A DNA stretch of 10,708 nt from CAVOBC01 sp963693635. Its GTDB lineage: Bacteria > Pseudomonadota > Gammaproteobacteria > Pseudomonadales > Azotimanducaceae. A model generated the notes under the pieces. It did not search any database. It saw only the letters and a program-made list of their open reading frames with translations, and had not been told where the DNA came from. The stretch spans positions 1 through 10,708 of the forward strand of contig CAVOBC010000145.1 of NCBI GenBank assembly GCA_963693635.1, given 5' to 3'. The first letter of the stretch is position 1. Each line of letters begins with the position of its first letter. The translations under genes were made by a program, and so were the position numbers. Positions 1-6,448 of this stretch are shown in pieces.

Positions 1-276
1 AAATCGTGTGCCATGTCACGTCTCCTTCACCTGATTGTTGGGCGAGCTGTTGTACACACGTGCCGTTGCCAAGCCGTTGTACATCCGTTGATGTAGATCG
101 TCATTGTGCAGCGACTCAAGCTTGTGCACCGCTGCCGAAATGGCGTCCCCCCAGCTTGCCTGCCGTCGTCCGTCACCGCAACCGGGCTGCAGGCGCTACA
201 CCGGGCCGCAGCTACACTGGGCCGATTAACATCCTGACGCGCCCCGCCCGAAGGCTCGGCGGCCAACGGATGTTGG
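1..276. other. Non-coding leader region
   Basis: No convincing gene is seen on either strand. The open frames here give Cys/Arg/Pro-rich translations typical of shadow frames in GC-rich DNA and show no domain or ribosome binding site. The stretch contains an imperfect tandem repeat near 180-217 (ACCGGGC-GCAG and CTACAC words occurring twice) and several CCGTTG words near 60-95. It is probably the upstream region of the solute-binding protein gene, though the end of an unrelated gene cut by the window edge cannot be excluded. Confidence 0.5.
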
Positions 277-282
277 TATAAT
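275..282 (+). promoter_or_regulatory. Extended -10 promoter of the solute-binding protein gene
   Basis: TGGTATAAT is a perfect TATAAT hexamer at 277-282 preceded by the TG of an extended -10 element. No good -35 hexamer lies 17 bp upstream, which is tolerated by extended -10 promoters. Transcription would begin near 289, only about ten bases before the first possible TTG start at 299. This favours a later start such as TTG at 329 or 338. Confidence 0.5.
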
Positions 283-298
283 CGATGGCTTCTACCAA

Positions 299-2029
299 TT
301 GCCTCTCGCCTTCCACCCTTCACCGGATTTGACCCAATTGAACCACCTCCCGCGACGCTGGCTCGCCATCGCCACGACGACCACATTGCTCCTTACATTC
401 ACTGTCGCGCGCGCCGAGGCGCCACACTACGGCAGCACCCTGGATATCGGCACGGTCTACTACAATCTGTCGGCGTTATCCTGGGACCCGGTTGACTGGA
501 GCTGGAAGATCAACCACGACACGGGCCTTGTCCGGGAACAACTGTTTGTCGGTGATCTGACCAAACGGCGCTCCCAGGGCGGCAAGTATCCGTTTCTGGC
601 CGAGGCGTATATCCCGAGCGAGGCCCTGCGCGGGGAACTTGCCGAGTCGTGGGAGTGGGAAGACGACCTGACGCTTGTGGTGCATCTTCGTCGCGGCGTC
701 ACCTTCCCCACGCAACCCGGCATGATGGAGTCGCGCGAGTTGGTCGCGAGCGATGTGGTCTACAGCTTCAACAATGTCGAACAAAGCCCGAAGAAGATCG
801 CGACCTACTTCGACCACGTACGGCAGGTCGAGGCCCGCACGCCGCATACTGTTGTCTTCCATTTCAGCGAGTTCAACGCGGAATGGGCCTACCGCTTCGG
901 CTACGGTTTCCACTCGGCAATCATCCCGAAAGAAATGCAGAAGGTGGACGCCAAGGATTGGCGCAATGTCGTCGGCAGCGGACCCTTCGCCCTAACCAAG
1001 TACATTGAGGGCAACGTTCAGGCCTACAGCCGCAACCCGGACTACTGGGATGTCGAACACGTCGGCGGCAAGGCCTACAAGTTGCCGTTCGTCGATCAGG
1101 TGAAGTACCGGGTCATCAAGGACGAGGCGACCGTCCTCACGGCATTGCGAACCGGCAAGCTCGACATTCTCGAGTCGGTTCGCTGGATTGCCGTCGACCA
1201 TTTGAAGGAGTCGACACCGGAGCTGAAATGGGCTCGCTGGCTCGCGACCAGTGGCAACTTCATGGCGATGCGCGTCGACAGGAAACCGTTCGATGACAAG
1301 CGCGTGCGCCGGGCGATGAACCTTGCGGTCAACCAACAGGAAATCGTCGACCTGTACTACGGCGGGCACGCGGAACTGATGGCCTACCCGCAACACCCCG
1401 GCTTCGGCGAGTACTACCAGCCTCTCGACGAGATGCCAGATTCTGTGAAAGAGCTGTTTTCCTATAACCCGGCAAAGGCGAGGGAGTTGCTTGTCAAGGC
1501 AGGCTACCCGGATGGGTTCAGCTTCAAAATCCAGGTCTGCACGTGTAGCAACAACAATATGGACCTGATTCCCCTGCTGCAAAGCTATCTTGAGAAGGTC
1601 AACGTCAACGTCGAAATCCAGCCGATGGAATACGCCGCGTTTCTGTCGGTGATGACCACGCGCAACCACGAATCCGGCTACCTGATGAACAGCGGCCACA
1701 CCAACCCCATCACGTCATTGCGAAAAAGCTTCAAGACCGCTCAGACCTGGAACCCGTCGATGTTCACCGACCCCGCTTTTGATCAGAAGATCGCGGACCT
1801 GCACCACGAGCGGGACGAAACGAAGCGCATCAGGATGATCCGCGAAATGACCATCGAGATGCTCGACCAGGCGCCCTATATCTGGCTGCCAACCGAGTAC
1901 ACCTATACCGCATGGTGGCCGTGGGTTAAGAACTACGGCGGTGAACTACGGGCAGGTGCTGCTCGGCCGGGCCCTATCTATGCCCGCATCTGGGTCGATG
2001 CGGATGAGAAGAAAGCACTCGGGTTGTAA
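299..2029 (+). CDS. ABC transporter substrate-binding protein, family 5 (peptide/nickel/opine type)
   Basis: Periplasmic solute-binding protein of the SBP_bac_5 family, which delivers peptides, nickel chelates, opines or sugars to an inner-membrane ABC importer. The N-terminus is a Sec signal peptide: RR at residues 19-20, a hydrophobic stretch at 22-36 and an Ala-X-Ala type cleavage near 39-41; there is no lipobox. The mature part shows family hallmarks: a VVHLRRGVTF strand, an ASDVVYSFNN segment, the GSGPFALTKY turn, NPDYWD, and the DDKRVRRAMNLAVNQQEIV helix in the second lobe. The full 576 residues fit the family (about 500-600). The start is uncertain: TTG at 299 is the longest form, and TTG at 338 gives a more usual signal peptide and leaves room for a 5' leader. 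No permease or ATPase gene lies in the window, so the substrate cannot be assigned. Family assignment is firm; ligand is unknown. Confidence 0.93.
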   Translation: MPLAFHPSPDLTQLNHLPRRWLAIATTTTLLLTFTVARAEAPHYGSTLDIGTVYYNLSALSWDPVDWSWKINHDTGLVREQLFVGDLTKRRSQGGKYPFLAEAYIPSEALRGELAESWEWEDDLTLVVHLRRGVTFPTQPGMMESRELVASDVVYSFNNVEQSPKKIATYFDHVRQVEARTPHTVVFHFSEFNAEWAYRFGYGFHSAIIPKEMQKVDAKDWRNVVGSGPFALTKYIEGNVQAYSRNPDYWDVEHVGGKAYKLPFVDQVKYRVIKDEATVLTALRTGKLDILESVRWIAVDHLKESTPELKWARWLATSGNFMAMRVDRKPFDDKRVRRAMNLAVNQQEIVDLYYGGHAELMAYPQHPGFGEYYQPLDEMPDSVKELFSYNPAKARELLVKAGYPDGFSFKIQVCTCSNNNMDLIPLLQSYLEKVNVNVEIQPMEYAAFLSVMTTRNHESGYLMNSGHTNPITSLRKSFKTAQTWNPSMFTDPAFDQKIADLHHERDETKRIRMIREMTIEMLDQAPYIWLPTEYTYTAWWPWVKNYGGELRAGAARPGPIYARIWVDADEKKALGL

Positions 2030-2078
2030 GCGTCCAATAACCCCAATGCCGAGCATGAGACCAGCACTAGCAGGGTGC

Positions 2079-2106
2079 TGAAAAAGTGCTCCCCTGCACT
2101 TTTTCA
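2079..2106. terminator. Hairpin, likely bidirectional terminator
   Basis: A perfect 11-bp inverted repeat (TGAAAAAGTGC / GCACTTTTTCA) with a six-base loop. The stem contains an A run on the left and a T run on the right, so each strand has a U-containing stem side. It lies 50 bases after the solute-binding protein stop and between two convergent genes, a natural place for a terminator working in both directions. A second small stem (CAGCAC 2062-2067 with GTGCTG 2075-2080) competes with it for the same bases. Confidence 0.5.
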
Positions 2107-2120
2107 CGGTCGCGGGCGCT

Positions 2121-2157
2121 GGGAACAGGCAAGGACGCCTGTCCCGGCAAGTTTTTT
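2121..2157 (+). terminator. Second hairpin followed by T6, intrinsic terminator candidate
   Basis: GGGAACAGGC (2121-2130) pairs with GCCTGTCCC (2137-2145) with one bulged base and a six-base loop. Five bases later comes TTTTTT at 2152-2157. The spacing between stem and T run is longer than ideal, so this is a moderate candidate for termination of the solute-binding protein transcript. Confidence 0.4.
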
Positions 2158-2224
2158 CAGTGCCACTGACCTCGGGATCGAGAAAGGTTCCTGAGTCTCC
2201 TGGCAGCTTTGGCTTTCGAGCAGA

Positions 2225-3585
2225 TTACCCTTCGAGCAGTTTTTTCGCGGTTCGGTAATTTCGTGATCGACGAAGCTGCGGATAGCCAGACGCGACACGC
2301 GCAAACAACTCGCGTGCCCCCGTTAGGTCGCTCGATTGCTCGATCACCAACAGAATGCCTGCAAGCAGCGCTTTGCCCGCCAGCGGGTGACGCGGAAAGT
2401 CGGTGTCGAATCTGCACAGCAGGTGGGCTGCAATCGCCTTCTCCGAATGGGCCATCGCGGAGTTGGCGAGCTTGATGACCACGTCCCCAGTTAGCAGCGC
2501 ATAGCGACCCCCATTCTCTTCAAAGCAAAAGGAGAGCACCGCCCAGGCCCGGCGGAGGTCCTGCGCGGCAACCAAACGCCCGATGTAACCCTGTCCTGCC
2601 TTCAACCCGAGGCGTGGGTCATCGAACGCGCGAATCGTGTCGAATATTCGGCCCTCGCTCCGAAATCGGTCCGCGGACAGATGCGTTTCCAGCTTCTGCA
2701 TCGCTTCAGCGTGCCTATCTGCGAGACAAAGGGCATACAACGCGGTCGTAAACTCGCCGAGTTCAGCCCCGATCTGCGCCTCACGCGCATCATCAACCTG
2801 TTTTTTGCCGAACGTCACGGGCATCCCGAGCGCTTCTGCATTGGCGTGCATGATGATGCCGAGCGCCCGGAACACGAGGACCGCAGCGATGAGGGTCGCA
2901 GCGACGATCAGCAGTCGCCCAAAGAACCCAGTTCCCAGGTAGATCGACATGATCCCAAGCAAAAAGAGGCCGATCTGTAGCAACAGAAAACGCAGGAACT
3001 GCGCATCGGTTCGGACCGCGCGCATCACCTGCAGCCATTGCCACGGATTGATCGCGACAACGAGGGACTGTTCGATCGCGAGAATGGCCGTGCGATGGGA
3101 AAGATGACCAGCATGGCCGCAAGCAAGCTCGCTCGCCATGTCGCATCGTCAAGCGCCACGTAGACGGCCGCAAAGACGCTCAGGAGCACGATTTCCTTGA
3201 AAACCACCGCTTTCGCTTCGTCCACCATGTTGGCCGGAATGATGGGTACGTTTTGGAAGCCGCGCGCGGTGTGATCCAGAATGAAAAAGAGATAACCGAC
3301 AAAGACAAGCAATGTGAGGTAAGACGACGTCGCCGTCATGATCAGGGACTCCGCCCCCATGACACGCGCCACCTGGATGACATAGGTCAGGATGAGCGCC
3401 GCAAACCCGATCAGCAGAAGATTCGCGGAGCGAAACGGGAACGCATACAACACCAGCGGCTCAAAGTCCCTGATCGCAAAACGGTCGGCTGGTGTGGCTG
3501 TGCCTGAACCCAAGCTGGTTCCTAATATTCCTTCGAAGTTGCTTAACGTTGTGGTCAACGCTTTTTGATCGGAGATAGTCGACAA
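2225..3585 (-). pseudogene. Multi-span membrane protein with helical C-terminal domain, split by a frameshift
   Basis: Two overlapping reading frames join into one protein of about 453 residues. The first (from TTG at 3585) carries membrane segments around FRSANLLLIGFAALILTYV, SYLTLLVFVGYLFFILDH and FKEIVLLSVFAAVYVAL, then enters LLAAMLVIFPIA. The second frame continues that helix as ILAIEQSLVVAINPWQWL, followed by two more membrane segments (FLRFLLLQIGLFLLGIM and LLIVAATLIAAVLVF). After that comes a soluble, helical, TPR-like region of about 190 residues ending at 2225. Each frame alone breaks a hydrophobic segment, so a single-base loss (or equivalent) near 3085-3100 best explains the pair. 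I do not recognise the family with certainty; the layout (six predicted membrane spans, a proline-containing INPWQWL loop) loosely recalls DUF4013-like membrane proteins. It lies 13 bases behind the 65-residue membrane protein gene, so the two likely share a transcript. The TTG start has no visible ribosome binding site. The frameshift could be a real inactivation or a sequencing error. Confidence 0.75.
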
Positions 3586-3598
3586 AAATCAACGACGA

Positions 3599-3796
3599 TC
3601 AATCAGCGTCGAACGCATCGAGGTGCGCCGGGTCAGCACTGACAACCGCCGCGAGAGCCACCTCAGCATGATGCCGATCAGCCAAATATTCGCCTACAGA
3701 CCCGATGAACAGGCACCACATTACAAGGGCGACGGCTGCCTTCCAACCGGCTCGTGGATAGCGAATGCGCCATGCTGCCAGCGACGTTGCTTTCAT
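3599..3796 (-). CDS. Small single-span membrane protein, 65 residues, hypothetical
   Basis: Start ATG at 3796 is chosen because GGGAG lies about seven bases upstream on the minus strand. An in-frame extension to 3823 has no such site. The product has a basic N-terminus (WRIRYPRAGWK), one hydrophobic segment at residues 19-36 (KAAVALVMWCLFIGSVG), and an acidic, His-containing tail (YLADRHHAE, then a Asp-rich end). No family is recognised. It is followed after 13 bases by the large membrane protein gene, and a perfect CRP-type palindrome lies about 61 bases upstream of its start codon. Existence is supported by the ribosome binding site and the gene arrangement. Function is unknown; a partner or regulator of the downstream membrane protein is only an inference. 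Confidence 0.6.
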   Translation of the reverse strand: MKATSLAAWRIRYPRAGWKAAVALVMWCLFIGSVGEYLADRHHAEVALAAVVSADPAHLDAFDAD

Positions 3797-3847
3797 TTCG
3801 CTCTCCCAGTGAAGTGGACCCATTCTGTGGCTTTACCGGCGTTAACC

Positions 3848-3867
3848 AGTGTGAACTACGTCACACT
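3848..3867. promoter_or_regulatory. CRP/FNR-family binding site, perfect palindrome
   Basis: AGTGTGAACTACGTCACACT has 7-bp perfect arms around a six-base spacer and contains the exact TGTGA-N6-TCACA core bound by CRP and its relatives such as Vfr. Its centre (3857.5) lies about 42 bases upstream of the transcription start predicted from the CAGAAT -10 on the minus strand. This is the classic class II activator position for the 3599-3796 gene, and the resulting leader would be about 20 bases including the GGGAG site. Relative to the SDR start it is about 207 bases away, so control of that gene is less likely. Confidence 0.6.
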
Positions 3868-3988
3868 TTCGTCAGCAATCTTGTGGACTACGCGGGCCGC
3901 ACCCCGGCATCCCGTTGGCAAACCTGCATGGCACGCCCGCTGGATCAGTTCTCCAGCATCAGCGATGATCCGGACTCACAAATTCATC

Positions 3989-4048
3989 AATCGATCACCT
4001 TTGAATCGATCACATGCAAATCGATCACATTCAAATCGACCAAACGCA
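3989..4048 (+). repeat. Four tandem 15-bp direct repeats upstream of the SDR gene
   Basis: Units at 3989-4003 (AATCGATCACCTTTG), 4004-4018 (AATCGATCACATGCA), 4019-4033 (AATCGATCACATTCA) and 4034-4048 (AATCGACCAAACGCA) keep an exact 15-base period. The AATCGA start of each unit is invariant, units 1-3 share AATCGATCAC, and the fourth unit is the most diverged. The array ends 16 bases before the SDR start codon, just upstream of its ribosome binding site. It may be a multi-site operator, a slippage-prone microsatellite or both. There are no spacers, so it is not a CRISPR array. Confidence 0.85.
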
Positions 4049-4064
4049 CGCAAGGACAAGAGCT

Positions 4065-4838
4065 ATGAGCGACAACCCCTTTGACCTGTCCGGCAAAGCA
4101 GCCGTGATAACAGGTGGCAACAGCGGCATCGGGCTCGGCTTCGCGAAGGCGCTCGCCGCCGCTGGCGCAGACGTCTGCGTATGGGGCACCAACCCAGACA
4201 AGAACGCGGCGGCAGAGAAAGAATTACAGGAAATCGCTCCAAGCGCCTTTGCCTTGCAATGCAATGTCGCAAACGAGGAGCAGGTGGAGGCATCGATGGC
4301 CACCGTCATCGAACGCTTCGGCCGCGTCGATGGTTGTTTTCCAAATGCCGGCATCGGTACGCAAAACCAGAAGCCCTTCTTCGAACACTCGAACGAGGAC
4401 TGGCACAGCGTCATCGACGTCAACCTGAATGGCGTCTTCTACACCCTGCGCGCTGCCACCCGGCAGATGGTCAAACAGGGCGAAGGCGGCACCCTTGTGC
4501 TGACCGCAAGCGGCACCGCGATTCAGGGCGCGGCGAAAGGCCAGGCTTACGCGTCAACCAAGGGCGCCATGATCTCGATGAGCTACGCGCTCGCCGTGGA
4601 AATGGCCCGGTACAAGATCACGTCAAACGCCATCATCCCGGGCTGGGTCGACACCGCAATGACCGCAGGCGCGTTCAACTGGCCAAAATTTGTGGACGCG
4701 GTGATGCCCCGCATCCCGATGCGCAGATGGGGAACACCGGACGACTTCGGCGCCATTGCGGTCTACCTGATGAGTGATGCGACGCGCTGGCACACCGGCG
4801 ACGTTATTAAGATCGACGGGGGTTTTTCGATCTTCTAA
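4065..4838 (+). CDS. SDR family NAD(P)-dependent oxidoreductase
   Basis: Classical short-chain dehydrogenase/reductase of 257 residues, a cytosolic Rossmann-fold enzyme that oxidises or reduces an alcohol/carbonyl substrate with NAD(P). Seen in order: the cofactor motif TGGNSGIG (16-23), NAG (94-96), catalytic Asn near 120 (VIDVNLNGVF), Ser149 in LTASGT, Tyr162-x3-Lys166 in YASTK, IPG (191-193), and the C-terminal IDGG (250-253). All four catalytic residues are present. The start is ATG at 4065 because AAGGA lies eight bases upstream; an in-frame upstream ATG at 4014 lies inside the repeat array and has no such site. The loop after the second strand (VWGTNPDKN) has neither a clear NAD acid nor an NADP arginine, so cofactor preference is open. 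The substrate is not predictable. It converges on the phytanoyl-CoA dioxygenase family gene. Confidence 0.95.
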   Translation: MSDNPFDLSGKAAVITGGNSGIGLGFAKALAAAGADVCVWGTNPDKNAAAEKELQEIAPSAFALQCNVANEEQVEASMATVIERFGRVDGCFPNAGIGTQNQKPFFEHSNEDWHSVIDVNLNGVFYTLRAATRQMVKQGEGGTLVLTASGTAIQGAAKGQAYASTKGAMISMSYALAVEMARYKITSNAIIPGWVDTAMTAGAFNWPKFVDAVMPRIPMRRWGTPDDFGAIAVYLMSDATRWHTGDVIKIDGGFSIF

Positions 4839-4897
4839 CCAGTTCTCAAAGCAGCCTGCCGGGCTTACGCCGACGGGTTTGCCCAGACCGGCCAGGG

Positions 4898-5662
4898 TCA
4901 GACCCGGACTGCTTTCACGCCTGGTCCTTCTCGCCAGTCCGGACCCTCGGCAACGCAATCGGCGCGCGCGTAGTGCGCCGAAATTGCGCGGCGGAAGCCG
5001 TCACTCTTGTTGTGTCCGGAACCGTGAACGAGCAACGGGTGGAAGATGACCGTGTCGCCCGGGTCCAGTTCGACATGAACGCGCTCGACATCCGTCAGCG
5101 TCTCGATGCCGACGAAGCCTCGATTGACGAAGTCCCAGTCAGGTTCCGCGTGTTTCATTAATTCACCGCGGTGACTGCCAGGCAGCACCGCCAAACAACC
5201 ATTCTCTCTGGTGGCCGGCATCATCGCTGTCCAGGTCCCGACAATCTTTGACGCCTCGCGAAGGCGAAAATACAAGAGATCCTGATGCAACGGGTGACGT
5301 CCATCGATTCCCGGCGGCTTGTTGAAGACATTGGTTGCGAGCGTAAAGAGGTCATCACCAAGCAGGCTGGCGATGCACGCAAGCAGCCCGGGATGGCGGA
5401 CGTAGCCGTCGTACAGGACAGGATCTGCCTCCAGGTTGAGCAGTTTGTTGACTGCATGCACCGGGGTCGCTGGCGTTACACTGCCCTTGGCCACCATCAC
5501 ATCATTCATCACCTTCATATAGCCGGCGGGCGGCCGCAGGGCTCGCGCATAATCAAGAAAGCGCGCATCCCAGGCTGCCAGTTCATCCGCCGCGAAGAGG
5601 CCGCTGCGAACAACAAAGCCCTGATCATGGTATGTGGCGATTTCGTGTGGGGTTAATACCAT
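4898..5662 (-). CDS. Phytanoyl-CoA dioxygenase (PhyH) family protein
   Basis: A 254-residue non-heme Fe(II)/2-oxoglutarate dioxygenase of the PhyH family, which hydroxylates substrates such as acyl-CoAs, ectoine or small metabolites. The iron triad is visible: His126 and Asp128 in HQD, and distal His213 in LVHGSGHNKS. Arg224 or Arg225 (FRRAIS) is placed to bind 2-oxoglutarate. The surrounding NGCLAVLPGSHRG (154-166) and DPGDTVIFHPLLVHGSG segments are family hallmarks. The start is ATG at 5662, giving MVLTPHEIATYHDQGFVV, the usual PhyH N-terminus. An in-frame extension up to 5902 has Arg/Cys-rich, non-family sequence and is rejected. The ribosome binding site is weak. It ends 59 bases from the SDR stop, convergent. 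The two enzymes could act in one pathway, but nothing in the sequence proves it. Confidence 0.93.
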   Translation of the reverse strand: MVLTPHEIATYHDQGFVVRSGLFAADELAAWDARFLDYARALRPPAGYMKVMNDVMVAKGSVTPATPVHAVNKLLNLEADPVLYDGYVRHPGLLACIASLLGDDLFTLATNVFNKPPGIDGRHPLHQDLLYFRLREASKIVGTWTAMMPATRENGCLAVLPGSHRGELMKHAEPDWDFVNRGFVGIETLTDVERVHVELDPGDTVIFHPLLVHGSGHNKSDGFRRAISAHYARADCVAEGPDWREGPGVKAVRV

Positions 5663-5909
5663 AAGTCTCAAGCCTGTGGCCTGCGCAGGTCGGTGTGCTT
5701 CGTCCTTGGGAAGAGGAATGTACCAGTTTTGGACAACCGACCCGACCCTCCTTACACAAAGACGGGTATCAAAAGCCCTCCGACAGAAAGGAACGTACCC
5801 GCAGCACGGGTTTCGCAAGCGAGAGGGGCCTTCTGTCCACCAGTTCCAAAGGGCCTTGGTGCCAGCGGTCGGCACACGTGATGACTGACCACTTGGGTAC
5901 ACAGCGGGG
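5663..5909. other. Intergenic region upstream of the PhyH gene
   Basis: No credible gene is seen; several overlapping short frames on both strands are rich in Pro, Arg and Thr and match nothing I recognise. The stretch contains a 10-bp palindrome CCTGCGCAGG (5680-5689), the related words GGAATGTACC and GGAACGTACC about 75 bases apart, and a separated inverted repeat TGACC/GGTCA near 5886-5912 that touches the end of the DUF4396 pseudogene. It presumably carries the PhyH promoter, but no convincing -35/-10 pair stands out. Confidence 0.4.
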
Positions 5910-6435
5910 TCAATGACAGGCTGTCAGATCGCGTTTGACCAGCCACCCATTGACCGGCCAGGCGGCCAGAAACCCTGCCGGCACGACAACCGCGATGCCC
6001 AACCAAAACATCGGCGCGAACACTGATCCTGCTTGCATGCCACCAACGTAATAATCAGCAGCGTTCATGGCGATCTCCATGACCCCGATTGAGATCACTT
6101 CCCCAATCCACCTTCAAGGCCTCAAAAAAGGTCTTGCCCTGATGGCGCATGACTGGCACCAGACCCAGCGTAAAACCGCAGATGTAGGCGAGGGTGGTCG
6201 CCAAAAAGATCGTCGGCCAAACACCGAGGCCCAGCGAAACCCCGATCATCTAACCCGCAACTTCGCCGATAACGCAGCCTTTCACGGAACTAAAGCAATA
6301 TGCGGCGGTGTTCCCTGCGCGACAGCGCGGCAATCCGGCACCGTGAGATGCTGTTAGGCAATGTACCGTCGCCTGCACCGATGTGACAAATGGATTGTTG
6401 TGATGATGATGTTGATGTTCCGCATGTACGCTCAT
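5910..6435 (-). pseudogene. DUF4396 domain membrane protein, disrupted
   Basis: The start ATG at 6435 has a strong ribosome binding site (GGAGG, six bases upstream) directly after the DUF2231 stop, so this is the last gene of the copper operon. The product begins with a His-rich stretch (HAEHQHHHHNN), then the DUF4396 hallmark ATVHCLT...GCVIGEVAG, membrane segments, ISIGVMEIAMN, and the family-typical end FLAAWPVNGWLVKRDLTACH. Three lesions are visible: 24 extra codons between HCLT and GCVIGE (6280-6351); an in-frame TAG at 6250-6252 where the family has a Met or Leu codon; and a frame change near 6098-6112 after FFEALKV. The remainder is well conserved, so the damage looks recent. DUF4396 proteins often accompany copper-resistance genes; their function is unknown. 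Reads with a few corrected bases could restore the frame and stop, but not explain the insertion. Confidence 0.85.
6270..6356. repeat. Imperfect inverted repeat bounding an insertion in the DUF4396 gene
   Basis: TAACGCAGCCTTTCACGG (6270-6287) is nearly the inverse complement of CCGTGAGATGCTGTTA (6341-6356): TCACGG/CCGTGA is exact, 10 of 12 inner bases match, and the outer TAAC/GTTA is exact after a two-base offset. A further small stem (GCGC/GCGC) lies near 6317-6329. Of this segment, 72 bases (6280-6351) are absent from a normal DUF4396 reading. No clear target duplication is seen. It may be a small non-autonomous mobile element or a recombination site remnant. Confidence 0.5.
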
Positions 6436-6448
6436 AGCGTGCCTCCGA

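Larger units (their letters stand above)
3797..4064. other. Divergent regulatory region
   Basis: This 268-bp gap separates the minus-strand membrane protein pair from the SDR gene on the + strand. It holds the CRP-type palindrome, a plausible -10 for the minus strand (CAGAAT, 3827-3822) and four 15-bp tandem repeats. The long open frames crossing it have no ribosome binding site and no recognisable domain. Confidence 0.6.

Noticed and set aside
6..386. Open frames on both strands at the left edge (91 and 119 codons)
   Set aside because: Compositionally odd (Cys/Arg/Pro-rich) translations, no ribosome binding site, no domain; the minus-strand frame overlaps the start of the clear solute-binding gene.
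992..1699. 235-codon minus-strand frame opposite the solute-binding protein gene
   Set aside because: Antisense shadow of a well-supported gene in GC-rich DNA; no family features.
3989..4048. CRISPR array or plasmid iterons
   Set aside because: Units are 15 bp, directly abutting, with no spacers, no cas genes and no replication gene nearby.
3623..4084. Two + strand frames (3623-4084 and 3754-4068) running through the regulatory gap
   Set aside because: They cross the antisense of the small membrane protein gene, the CRP-like site and the repeat array, lack ribosome binding sites, and their repetitive ends are just the 15-bp repeat read in frame.
4839..4897. Terminator between the convergent SDR and PhyH genes
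   Set aside because: Only short, interrupted GC stems and no T run; not strong enough to annotate.
5663..5902. 80-residue N-terminal extension of the PhyH-family protein
   Set aside because: PhyH proteins normally begin near the ATG at 5662; the extension is Arg/Cys/Trp-rich without family similarity.
6248..6359. Integron attC site
   Set aside because: GTTAGGC at 6353-6359 fits the GTTRRRY core, and ATCTAAC at 6248-6254 fits RYYYAAC, but the inner arms do not pair as in attC and the inverse repeat actually begins at 6270 with a non-matching core; kept only as an inverted-repeat element.
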